The position numbers were made by a program, and so were the translations under genes. A stretch of DNA of 64,000 nucleotides from Spirodela intermedia (lineage: Eukaryota; Streptophyta; Magnoliopsida; Alismatales; Araceae), in the NCBI GenBank assembly GCA_902729315.2, contig LR746275.1, positions 2,202,501-2,266,500 on the forward strand, read 5' to 3'. Below, in pieces: positions 24,801 through 34,539 of this stretch. Under the pieces are notes generated by a model that was not told the origin of the DNA, ran no database searches, and saw nothing but the letters and a program-made list of their open reading frames with translations. How positions within the stretch are numbered: the stretch's first letter is position 1; each line of letters opens with the position of its first letter.

Positions 24801-25375
24801 ACCTCGCCACAGCCAGAAGAACTTGCCTCTGCTTCAGAGGGACGAGATCCCGCAGCATCAACAGGAACAGCTATCATCGTTTCAGTGTCATCTCCACCTT
24901 CCGTTTTTGCTCCAGCAGCTTTCAACTCCTCCGGCTTCTTCTCTTCGCCCTCGTCGAGATCCTTTCCACCGCCACCCTCCTCCACCTCCGCCGCCATGGA
25001 GTCGGATAGAAGCTCTGGAGATCCCTCCAAGCTCGTCCCCTCCCCTAGCGGCAGCGGCGGCGAGTCGTACTCATCGGCGACATCTTCCTCCTCCTCGGAG
25101 ACTCTCGCCTTCGGCACGGAGGTGGCGCCGCCGGGGAAATCGGAGTAGACAACGTCGCCGCCGAGCTCGTCCTCCGGCGAGAAGGCCTGCTCGGAGGCGG
25201 TGTCGAACTCGGGCTCATCCTCGCCGCTGAGGAAGCACTCCTCGCCGGAGGAGGAGGAGGAGGAGGAGGAGGAGCGCAAATCGGCGGTGGGGTCGCCCTC
25301 CTCGTGCGGCGACAAGGGGCCCTCCCCTCTCGAGGAAAGCGAGCCGGTCGCCGTCTCCGGCGGCTCCGGCTCCAT
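21824..25375 (-). CDS. TOC159: TOC159-family chloroplast preprotein import receptor GTPase
   Basis: One uninterrupted exon encodes 1183 residues from the ATG at 25373-25375. The frame is open a little further upstream, but only from a GTG. Three domains are visible. An acidic, Ser/Glu-rich A domain covers about residues 1-480 and includes three tandem 26-residue repeats (about 200-278) around SGDRELSIKEVAEENEA. The GTPase G domain follows with P-loop GKTGVGKSATINSIF near 558, DTPGLRAP near 605, LTHAASTPPEGP, and SLVENHP-like ALVENHPSCRRNREG. The membrane-anchor M domain covers about 860-1183, with YDQLPPFKPLRKAQIAKLT, VPVPLPDMVLPPSFDGDGPA, GWDHDSGYDSVSVE and a C-terminal SGQITLRTSTSDELHQI. 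It recognises transit peptides at the outer envelope with TOC34/TOC75. Length resembles TOC132/120; the exact subtype is uncertain. Confidence 0.95.
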   Translation of the reverse strand: MEPEPPETATGSLSSRGEGPLSPHEEGDPTADLRSSSSSSSSSGEECFLSGEDEPEFDTASEQAFSPEDELGGDVVYSDFPGGATSVPKARVSEEEEDVADEYDSPPLPLGEGTSLEGSPELLSDSMAAEVEEGGGGKDLDEGEEKKPEELKAAGAKTEGGDDTETMIAVPVDAAGSRPSEAEASSSGCGEVEEEKPLAEEDEPPLAVDSGDLVLSIKEVAEENEAQAAVDSGDRELSIKEVAEENEASAAADSGDRELSIEEVAEEERDEVEQDLSEDREANSGAGSFDEVKTREQEEELERNGAAPLQKSDRLDPEVSSEAAMASGVVDLSDGIPMNPNEGEEHVAGSTDEHPKPRPESSEKLTNQQAEGEIASDSDEAESDEEEEGKEPFDRAALASLLKAVTGESSSSSATGGGGAAAGSPAGLGSSGPSLRPAAPRGARPIPPPSRDVAAATDAGEPQNGISEEERQLQEKIEEIRVKFLRLVLRLGHSPEDRVAAQVLYRLGLAEGIRRRSQIGRAAAALFSFESSKQVALRLEQEGGDQPLRFSCNILVLGKTGVGKSATINSIFGEERATTSAFAPATASVKEIVGTVDGVQLRVADTPGLRAPSMADQAANQRILAAVKRYTRRFPPDIVLYVDRVDSPPWDSGDLPLLRSIAAALGSSVWFNAIIALTHAASTPPEGPAGGPMSYEVFVDQRSRAVQQGIRRVSGDMRLMNPVALVENHPSCRRNREGQRVLPNGISWRNQLLLLCYSSKILSEANSVLKLQEASPAKLFGVRLRSPPLPFFLSSLLQSRDHPKISMDSDVEELGGLSDSDEEDEEGVDEYDQLPPFKPLRKAQIAKLTRAQRKSYFDEYDYRVKLLQRKQRKAELRRMKEMKRRGKTDQQEEDEEQDQDAAAPATIPVPLPDMVLPPSFDGDGPAYLYRFLEPSSELVVRPVLDSHGWDHDSGYDSVSVEDSLAVAGRFPATIAAQITKDKKDFNIHLDSSLCTRHGDGRHSTLAGVDLQTVGKQLAVILRGETRFRNLRRKNQTAAGMCLAVLGETVAVGMKVEDRLAVGKTMAIAGSGGAVRAQGETAYGLNVEVRLREAEDFGGGGAASLGLSLMRWRRDLAVGGNLQSQFSVGRRTKMVARIGMNNKLSGQITLRTSTSDELHQIGLLGLLPVALYLYRTVVGVGEPF
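24540..24775 (-). repeat. three tandem 78-bp repeats in the TOC159 acidic domain
   Basis: Each unit encodes about 26 residues of the form (A/V)DSGDxxLSIKEVAEENEAxAA. Units 1 and 2 are very similar and unit 3 diverges after EEVAEEE. In-frame expansion lengthens the disordered receptor domain. Confidence 0.88.
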
Positions 25376-26535
25376 GTTTGTCTTCGAGCGCCTGCTTGCT
25401 ACCCGCCGGCGCACATGCTGAAGCAGCGACGATCAAGAAGACGACGGGGAGGGAGAGACAAAGGAACCGACGAGTCGGTTCGGCGAGTAGGAGAAATGGG
25501 ATCTCTCTCTTATCTTCTTGTCGGTTCTCCCAGGCTGTCACGGCGGTTGAGGGCGGCGGCGGCGACGGCGGCGGCGACGGCGACGGCGACGGCGACGGCG
25601 GCAGGAGGAGGAGGAGGAGGAGGAGGAGGAGGAGGATGGATAGGGAGGGCGGCGGCGGAGGAAGCGGGTGAGCCACACGAAAGGGGGGAAGGGACGAACT
25701 GCGCACGTGTCTCTTACCTTCTTATAGAAAGTCGACGGAAATTGATAATAAGCCACGTCATTATTAGCAAATATTAGCAAAAATCATTTATGGGGTGGGC
25801 CCGACTCAACCAATAGCCCTCCCTCTTTCTAAGGCGGTATATGGAGGGACGGGCTTGGGCTTGTGAGCTGGCCCGTAGCCCACTTCTCGTGCTTTTATCT
25901 GAGCCTTGCTAGGACGCCAAGTCCCGATGGGCTTGGAGACACTCGGCCCAGCCCGGGAAATATGTACCTCCAGAGAGTTTATGAATTTTACCCGTCGAAA
26001 ATGTCTAATAAATAGGTTATCAAAGACTAGTTAATTATATAAATCCCCTTCGTAGTAATGAGCGGCTGCGATTTGGATATCGGACAGTGTGGCGCCCAAT
26101 AGGAAACCGGGGGTGGCTGACCTGGGTTGGTGGGGCCCACGGCTCAACAGCCACGTACCAGTGATACGGCAAAATGGACCGGTCCGGTTCGCTTTCCTGG
26201 AGATTGAACCGGTGCGGGATGGTAACGGCTCTCCCCGCCAGTGGGCCCCAGATTGATCCGGTAAATCTCCTGTCAGCTCAGTTACTTCTCTATCCGGGAA
26301 GTGCGAGGTGACCGGTAAACTGGCAACAGCTTGCGGCCACCAAAGCGCGACCGGTTGTCGACCGGATCAAAAACCTAGCCGTTGGGTGGTTTTCAAATTT
26401 CGAAATCCGCACCTGATAAAATGGTGGAGAATACGAGGCTTGGTCTCTTCACTCGCTGTGTTCTTCTGTCTCAGGTTGGGAAAGGGGGAGCCAGGAAGAC
26501 ACAGAGAGAGACGAAGGAGAGGAGAAGGGGGAGAA
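25376..26535. promoter_or_regulatory. divergent promoter region, TOC159 (-) / ARM-repeat gene (+)
   Basis: 1.16 kb separates the two start codons. On the TOC159 side there is a GC-rich leader with (GGCGAC)-type and (AGG)n repeats at 25550-25640. Further right are AT-rich sequence and several TGGGCY/GGCCCA site II-like words (about 25796-25880), which could serve either gene. No other gene recognised. Confidence 0.5.
25550..25640. repeat. GC-rich hexamer and (AGG)n repeats in the TOC159 leader
   Basis: GGCGGCGACGGC-type units grade into GGA/GGAGGA repeats. On the TOC159 sense strand this is CCT- and GTCGCC-rich. Confidence 0.9.
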
Positions 26536-28880
26536 ATGGCTCTCAGATCTCTGGACAACGCTCTGCCGGCCCTGCAGGAACGCCCCAGGAAGATCGCCAA
26601 GGTCGCCGCTGTCAAGGCCGAGGATCTCGTCGTAGCGACTGATGAGAACTTGGCGCCGCCGGCCAACGCCGCGGAGGCGTCAGTGGAATACGTCGCGTCC
26701 TGTGACTTGCTGCCGCTGGATGATCCTGAGACGAAGGTCGAGGTATGATACGGTGCCTCTGCCGTTCTCGGGCCTACAATTCCCGCGTGTGTTTCTGATA
26801 ACGATCGTCGTGCGAGGATGAATTAGGAGAAGTTGACGTATTTTTGTAGGTATTTCGTGACGATGATGCGCAACCTAGTTGTCAATACTTCTCTGATCCG
26901 CACTTCGAATGGTCTTTTTATTTTCACCCATTGAATTATTTCCTGCTAGATACGCGTGAATCGCATTGCGATTCGTATTTAGGACTTGTTTGACGCCCTG
27001 TTTTCCGTATATCTAATTATCTAAAAGTTGGAATTTCCTGCGGTGTGATGCATCTAAAGCTCATATAATCTAATACCTCTCGATTTTCTCTTCGTTCAAA
27101 TAGAGATTGTTGGAAGACTTGGATTCTAAGGACTGGCTAAAAGTGTGTGAAGCTCTGAATGTCGTGCGTCGGCTCGCATTGCATCACTCCTCCTTGATGC
27201 TTCCAATTCTGTAAGCAATCATTATACTCCCTTCACTACACCGTACAGTTCCAAGTAGAAGGAGCAAAGTCCACCGTTCCTTTTAATTGTTTGTTTCCTG
27301 ATCAGTTTTGCTTCGGTTAATTTCAAATTATATCACATCCACCATGGAAAACTAGGCGGCCGTTGACGAACGTAATCAACTAATTGAAATTCTGGCGGAA
27401 CTTGTTCTAAGAACATAGGGAAGATTATTCTACGAACAGCAGAAAAGTCCTCAGAATAATTTGCTATTGCCTAATTATATGATTAGTTTGCATCTTCCTT
27501 GGCTCACGAACAGCAGAAAAGTCCTTAGAGTAATATGCTATGGCCTAATCCTTATGATTAGTTTGCCTCTTCTTTGGTTCACGAACAGCAGAAAAGTCTC
27601 TGTATTGGTGTGATTTAGTTCATGACCAAGAAAAATCACAACGCAATCCACAAGGGATGGTGAAGGTAGTCGAACGGGGGAGATAACAACAAAGAGGGTA
27701 TTGCTGTGTCTAAAATTTGGTCCCATAAATGTAATCTAGGATGGAATCTAACCCTAGTACACCAATAATTCGTCAAGACAGACGATGACAGATTCTGGGG
27801 GGAAGATGGTCGAGAGTTAACAGCTGCAAAATACCGCCAAAAGGAGATTGTCACCGGTTGTTGAAGACGAGCCTGGTGTCAACGAACGTCGCAAATGCCC
27901 GACTGAAACCTCAAAGATTGTCACTTTACTTTCAAGTCTTCCCTTTACTTTATGTTTTCTGTCGCCTAAAAAGGCACAAACCAGAAGTTTTTCTCATTCT
28001 GATGTGATGAGCAACTCAGCTTGAGAAAGGGATTGGATTGATGAGTTAAAAATGACAGGTCAACTGATTTTCCTGGCGCAAACGTTCATACGCAGGGACA
28101 AAGTGATGCTGGTGACGATGAAAGCAATGAAAAATCCTAGGAGCGCGCTGTGCAAGACCTCAATCATGGCTTCAACTGATATCATCTCCTCCTCCTTGGG
28201 TCGTACGCTGCTGCTGAACAAGGATGGCGCTTTTGATCAATTGGTCAGGCTTCTTATACGCGCGCTGGATGTTTATGAAAACCACTCTGCCTCTAGACCT
28301 GCCTTGCCAGATAACTCTGTCCCTAATTCTTCCACATGACACCCTCTACAGCTCCTACAGCTTCTGCTCAAGGCCTCTCAGGACAAGAAGTTCGTCTGCG
28401 AAGAAGCAGAGAAGTCGCTGCACGAGATGGCACGCTCCCTTCCTCCCATCCCCCTGCTCAAGAGGCTCCATCTTTACGTCAAACATGCGAATCTCAAAGT
28501 GAGAGCGAAGGCTGCCGTCTACATGTCCCACTGCGTCTCCAAGATGGTAAACAGCCGTCCTTCCCATGCAGCAGAAGTTAGACTCGTGGGTTCCTCTTGA
28601 CTCCTCTGCCCCAATTATTTTCTAGGACTTTGGAGTGATGAAGGAGTTTGGACTGGGCAACATTCTTCACATGGCCGCCGATCTGCTGAACGACAGGCTG
28701 CCGGCGGCTCGTGAATCGGCCCGTGGCATGATCAACTCGGTGCACCGAGCATTCTGCGGCGATCACGGACGAGGGGAAGAAAGAAACGGATCAGAGCCGT
28801 CGCAGTTGTGGCAGGACTTCTGCTTCTCCAATCTGCGCCCGAGTGCAGCTCAATCCATTGCAAAGATCATCTTGCAGTAG
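26536..28880 (+). CDS. CLASP/TOG-like ARM-repeat protein
   Basis: Five exons (26536-26742, 27104-27210, 28096-28243, 28352-28546, 28626-28880) give 303 residues. After a non-conserved N-terminus of about 65 residues, the rest is helical repeat sequence in the style of a TOG/CLASP-N domain: LLEDLDSKDWLKVCEALNVV with the conserved Trp, LALHHSSLMLPIL, MKAMKNPRSALCKTSIMAST, SQDKKFVCEEAEKSLHEMAR, LKVRAKAAVYMSHCV and LNDRLPAARESARGMI. It resembles the small plant ARM-repeat proteins with a single TOG-like unit. Microtubule binding is plausible by family but not shown here. Intron 2 (885 bases) carries a short tandem repeat. The exon 4 acceptor choice (CTACAG before CTCCTACAG) is the one that preserves LLLQLLLKASQ. 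Confidence 0.85.
27433..27599 (+). repeat. about 74-bp tandem repeat (2.2 copies) in intron 2 of the ARM-repeat gene
   Basis: Units start at 27433, 27506 and 27581 with ACGAACAGCAGAAAAGTC. The first two are full length and about 85% alike by eye; the third is a fragment. Confidence 0.88.
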
Positions 28881-29345
28881 AGAGAGGAAGGCATAGATGG
28901 ATGGAGTTCTAGCCGTAGCAATCGATCAAGATATGGGTATGGTGATGCAAGCTTCTAATTGCATCTCTTCTGTGGGGATTTCGGTGACAACTAAAACGAT
29001 TTCTTTCAACGTCAACGACGTGTTTTATCCCATCAGTCAAGGTGTTCTTGAGTGACTTGGTCAACCCAGTTGACTTATAAATACTTAATTAACCATTTCA
29101 ACACATCATTTTCTTGAGTGATTAAGTCATTAAATTGCACAGGCTCGGCTGGAAATACTCGAAGATAACCCCATCAAAACATCTATGCCTCTAATTGTCC
29201 GTAAGAAAAAGGGAGACCAACCGCCATTCGAGCACTCAAACTGATGATATTTGGATGTCTCTCATATGAGCGTCTAAGTTTTTGTAGGAGTAGCTAGCAG
29301 TCACCGTTCACCTTCAAGAGCTCGCAGCAGCAGACGCGGCGGCGG
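28881..29345. other. convergent 3' UTRs, ARM-repeat gene and p23
   Basis: 465 bases between the two stop codons. AT-rich; no additional gene. Confidence 0.6.
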
Positions 29346-32293
29346 CTATGCTTTGCTTGCTTCCTCTCCACTCTTCTCCCCTGCCGGCTCGATCTTCTCC
29401 GCTTCATGATCTGGAAGGAGGCCGATTTTAAGCTCACCAGTGGGGATGATCCTCCAGAAATGGCGAGATGGGTATTAGGGTTCTTTACCGTCCTCATCGC
29501 TGTCCTCCAGATCATCATCATCCAAGGCATGGCTGTGATCGAGACCATGGTCGTGGCCCTCGCCAGCCCCTCCCATGTCACCGAATTTCTACACGGAACG
29601 ATTAAGCGCGGGAGATTAGTTCTGAAGAACCGTCATTTCAAGGAAAGTCAAAAGGGAACCTCACTGGCTCATACCGAGAAATCCATCCCTCCGAAGTCCA
29701 GGTCACCTCCCCCTGTGCCTGAAATGAACCACAAGTGGCGGGGTCAACGACGTCAACCGAAATTATATAGATCAGATTAGAAGGCTCCAACAGTTTTGAC
29801 TCCGTTTGGTGCCCTGACGTGCTGAGGTGATTGGACAAGAATGACTATGAATGTGTCAGAAATGGTGGATAGTGAACTCTTACTAAAAGCTAAACACTGC
29901 GGCGAAAGCATTGAGAGAATGGATTACCAACGGGAAGCAGATTGATTACAAGATATAATAACCCAATTGACCTTGTCGAATAATTCAAATTCCGAAGAAA
30001 ACTACTAAGCCGGGCATGTCAAGAGAGCAGTCATTTTTTGGCTTTAATTTTAAACTTTAATCTTATTCAATGGTTTATATTTATATTGATTTTACTGCAA
30101 GTCAAAAAGCAGAGGAGTAAAAGGAGACTGACCGGCGTCCTCGTCCTCGTCCACCCATTTGTCCCAATCAACTTTGATGTAGTGGGGTGGCTTGGCATCA
30201 CCTCTCAACAGCTTACTCCACCAAGTCTTCTCTACTTTTTCAACCACACAAAAGATATTTCTGACACCTATATTTATTTTGCTTTCCTGAATGATCAATA
30301 GAAAAGGAAGAAATGATTAAGATCATTAACTTAAATTGAATGAAGCATCACCACATTGGGAAATCCGTCCGAGAATCATTACCTCTACATTAACCTTATC
30401 ATGTAGATCCAATTTCAGTTCGTAGAGGTGATTTTCTGCACCAGCATTTGCAGAAAAAATCAACGCACCCTCAGGTTCAAGATGAATTTTCACAGCTTTG
30501 GCATCTGGTAATAGGATAGTAATAAAAACTTTGTCGACCCTCTCAGCCCACTTCACTTCTGGATGACGACTAGACAAATTGAGAGAATATATGAGTAAAA
30601 ATGATGGGTGAATAATTTTTTTTCCCTTTTCCTAGTACCAAAGACAATCGACGAATAAAATACAGCAATATAATTCGATTTCATATCATTATTATCTTTT
30701 TGTGACAACAAAAACAGTTATTGAAAGAAGTTTCTTGTGACTAAAGTCAAGTTCAGTTACTGCAACTGAGACTTTAGGCCACCAATTGGCTAAAAACAAC
30801 GAAAAAAATGGGATCTTCATTGCTGACATATAGAGATCTCGCCATAATGTTTATCTGAGGAAAAACGAACAGGGCCCAAGTACAACACGCGGGGACTCAG
30901 GAAATTAAAGGAATGATGACGAAGAAAAGGCATCCGAATGGGATAATAAAATAAATGTATAGGGGAAAGAATGATAATAGGAATGAGAAGTTCTGGAAAG
31001 GAACACTATAAGCTAGAAAACTAATTCAAAAATGGAGGGGAAATGGCGATTCAGAATGGTGATTGGCACAACGAATGGGAAAGGAAAGAGAGGAAACAGG
31101 TGGAAAAAGACAGGTAAAGAGGGAAAACCACATTGGCAAGACAGTAAATGAGGAGGGATATGGCACGGGAAGCTGATGGCAGTAGGTAGACAAAAGAAGA
31201 ATCCCGTGCACAAAGGACTCCAGAAAGAGCGCTAGAATAGTAGGGTGGCATGCTGACCAGGAGATGGATAAGTGGGACAAAGACAAGACCAAAGTTCTCA
31301 TGCCAGCACCATAGGCGAAGCGAACAAGAAGTTTTCTTACTCAAGGGAGAAATTTGATTTAGATATAGAGTAGACTGCAGAGATCCATTTGCAGCAATAT
31401 CATTGCTGACCAGAAACAAGCCCTATTACGAATGCTTTATTAAATCTGATTTCCTTACATAGATTCCCAAATGCGAACATGTGACCTATATAATTGTAAT
31501 AACCTACCACTTAAAAAAAATCCTTACAATTCTCGATAAAAAGAAACACCGAAAAGAGTCAACAACGGAGGGGAAAATCAAATTATCCATCAAAAAAATT
31601 TAAGCGGTTTTTTAACGCCAAGCAATCAACCGTTTAAAATACACCAATATCACAATCTCCGAGTCTAGCTAACTTTACGTTCATAACCAACTGAATTTCA
31701 AAAGCCAAATATTAGGCTTTTTAAAAAAGATGAAGCCCTAGTGATCACATATATAGTTGCCACTTGAGGCGCAATAACTTGCATATAGATTGAAAAAAAA
31801 ATGGTATTATATTATGCATCTGAACCAGAAACTATACATACACTCTAGCCCACGAAATAAACACTCTTGCCCATGAGAAACTCCAAGAGATAAACAGTTA
31901 AGGTATAAAACAACTACTAGCCATTTCGTGGAAAAACCCTACAATTTAAATTTAAAACGTAAAACCTTCAAAAAAAGGATCACATATCAATTTTCATCAC
32001 ACTTAATCAGCAAGACTTTGCTCAACCCGTTTGACACACTTCCACGCAAACTAACTGAAATTTCTAGGTTAAACGAGACAAAAAGTCGCAAAACCCAAAA
32101 CCTAAGCATCCAAAGCTCAAAAGAGAGAAAAACATCAAGCAACTTAGATATTGAAAAAGGGGAGAAAAAAACAACATCAACCATGGCGACACTTTTTTTA
32201 AAAAATTGACCACATGAGGGAGAACAAACACCACAAACGCAACATCCACAGCGCCACGAGGCGAGCGCCGAACAGGATGGTAACTCACCTCAT
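29346..32293 (-). CDS. P23: p23-type HSP90 co-chaperone
   Basis: Six coding exons on the minus strand (32289-32293, 30383-30569, 30133-30286, 29675-29718, 29489-29588, 29346-29410) give 184 residues. The first coding exon is only five bases (ATGAG), followed by a 1.7-kb intron. The CS domain fills residues 1 to about 112: HPEVKWAERVDKVFITILLP, KIHLEPEGALIFSANAG, DLHDKVNVEESKINIGVRNI and KTWWSKLLRG, ending in the p23 signature KPPHYIKVDWDKWVDEDED. p23 binds ATP-bound HSP90 and stabilises client complexes. The tail has only a trace of the usual Gly-Met repeats (FGGMDFSKFGDMGGAG), then a His/Asp-rich stretch and an acidic end (EKSGEEASKA). Retention of the last intron would give an alternative ending, GKEP. 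Microexons 4-6 were placed by phase and family resemblance. Confidence 0.9.
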
Positions 32294-33314
32294 TCTGCGG
32301 CTACGGACACGAAGGGACGGGAAGAACCCGGGGCAAGAGCCAAACCCTAGTGCTCGCGCCGACAGACAGAGGAGCAAACTCGCAGCGGCTTCCTTTCGCA
32401 GCGTCTTCGAGAAGTTACTTGTAAGCACCAGTACGGTCCAGGGGGATCAATCAAATTACACAAATACCCCCAGTATTATCAAAGTGGGCCCCCACCATCT
32501 AGTGAGCTTAGCCATTTGGACCCAGCCAGTATGCAGTTGGGCCGAACCCATTTTGGGACCTGGGTCTTGAACCCATTTCAGTTGCCGAGATCTCTGTCCG
32601 ACCCTGCTCTTCGCCCGAGTGGTCAACGCCGTAGATGGAAAGTCACCGTTTAACCCAAAAAAAGGCAGATTTCTATATAATTATTTATTCGTATATCAAT
32701 AGTTTTAGTAATAATAATATATCGTAGCAAATGGGCACTGAAGAAACGCACAAAATAAGACGATGGAGGGTCAAAATCCGGCCTCTGATTAATACCACAA
32801 GTCAACGCCCACGCCCAGAACAAGTTTGGCATTCTGTCCAGTCAATGCCAGTAAGAGGCCGAGTCAACGTCGACCAAAAAAAAAATACTGACAGATCAAT
32901 CTTACCAAAAATGGTAAGATATAGCCGCCTCACACACACCACACAACAAGCGAGAGAGAGAGAGAGAGAGAGAGAGCAGAAATGGAAGCTCAGGGACGAT
33001 GACGAAAATACACAGAAAACTAGCAGGGTGGGGGGGAGATGAGAGCTACCCAACAACTCAAGCGAGCTCCCAATCCGGAAGGAGGGGCTCCTCCCATAAC
33101 GGCCTTTTGATTCCAACCGAACCACGGTTCCTGGTCGGGCACCTGGTGCGGTTCCTTCCACCGAGCCACGGCTGCACCCACCGAGCCCTCCAGCCAGCTG
33201 GCGGAGCCAAGCCCGGTGGTAACCACCTTCGCCAATTTGACTGGTTGACCACTGTGCCGCCGCCAGTTTGACTGAACACAAGAAGAAAAAGAGATCAACC
33301 CAGCTGGCGGCCAC
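32294..33314. promoter_or_regulatory. p23 leader/promoter and ESD4-like 3' region
   Basis: The p23 5' UTR is probably about 32294-32420. Site II-like words GGGCCC and TTGGGCC lie at about 32487-32545, a position suited to the p23 promoter. A short (GA)n tract occurs at about 32951-32976. No other gene recognised. Confidence 0.45.
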
Positions 33315-33417
33315 TCACTCGGCCCTCAGATTCAGTATCTCCTTGGCGGTTCTCCTCCTGAAGTATTCCATGTCGTCCTGCAGCAGCAAAGAACCAGATG
33401 TAGCTTCAGCGCACTCC

Positions 33418-33450
<33 letters not shown>

Positions 33451-34301
33451 CTCACCTGTTGAAAATGGAGAGTCAAACCTCGGCTGAAGAAGTCGGCGTA
33501 CTTGACCATGAACATCCCGCAGTCCCACCTGCGCAGAATCGGAGGGATGATTCCCAGTGAAAAGCAGTTGACCCTGAATGCCGCCTCTTTCTCAATGATT
33601 CTCGGAACCCACCAAACATATATATTCTTTTTCAAAGAAAAAAAACAAACAAATTTGGGTTTACCCATTTTCCTGGAGCGGGAGATGGTCAACGGCCCCG
33701 AGCTTCCAGGAGGTGACATCAATGATCTTGTTGGTCTTGTCCTTCACCTCGTCCACTATATATCTAGCCTGACCCACGCAAGCAGATCGTTTAGAAACCG
33801 ACCAAGCACAGAGAATGATTTCTATTCTAATAAAAGGAATAAATCATAAGATGACTATCAACTTCACACACATTAATCAGAAGAAAGGGGGCGTTGACTA
33901 TACCAGAACTTGCAGAACATAATCATCCCAGCCCCCAAGGGAATCGAGATAGATGAGCTTCTCGTCCTTCATGTCGATCACGGCCATGCACCAGTGAATT
34001 TCCTTGTGGATGGGAACGAAAATCTGAAGAAGAAAGAGAATAAGGAAGCAGAGGATCAGAAGCCGGCATGGTGGAACAAGTGAGGGAAGCCAGAAGGTGC
34101 CGTTGCAACTTTACTTTGTCGCACTCAATGAGCCCGTACCCTAGCTTTCTTTGCGACGTCCATCTTCTGACAGCTTTAAAATCGTAGACGTCCCCCCCAC
34201 CAGTAAGCTGTGAAGAAAAGTCAACCGCCCATGGCTCAGATCTTAATGACATGCAGTCAGATGGCGATTCAGGGAGAAATATGACTAGAAGAAATTATGT
34301 G

Positions 34302-34342
<41 letters not shown>

Positions 34343-34494
34343 GTAATACATGCCGATTGATTATTTAGTGGGTCTAAGTCTGTATCATTATTACCAAAAA
34401 TATTCATACAACGGCTGAGTATTTAGTGGGTTCAGCTCTTAATCATATGCAGTCAGAAAGTGATTCAGGGAGAATATGACTAGAAGAAATTATG

Positions 34495-34539
<45 letters not shown>

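Noticed and set aside
24279-25148. Long Ser-rich plus-strand frame opposite TOC159
   Set aside because: It is the antisense shadow of the Glu-rich acidic domain (GAG/GAA read backwards as CTC/TTC/Ser codons); TOC159 domains are clear on the other strand.
25376-25414. N-terminal extension of TOC159 (13 residues, basic)
   Set aside because: It would need a GTG start; the ATG at 25373-25375 gives the expected acidic N-terminus.
29406-29780. Plus-strand frame with a hydrophobic segment (VLGFFTVLIAVLQIIII)
   Set aside because: It is antisense to the Asp/Glu-rich p23 tail exons; GAT/GAC reversed gives ATC/GTC.
31013-31419. Three overlapping minus-strand frames in p23 intron 1
   Set aside because: They overlap in different frames, resemble no family and have no splice context; the strand is simply pyrimidine-rich.
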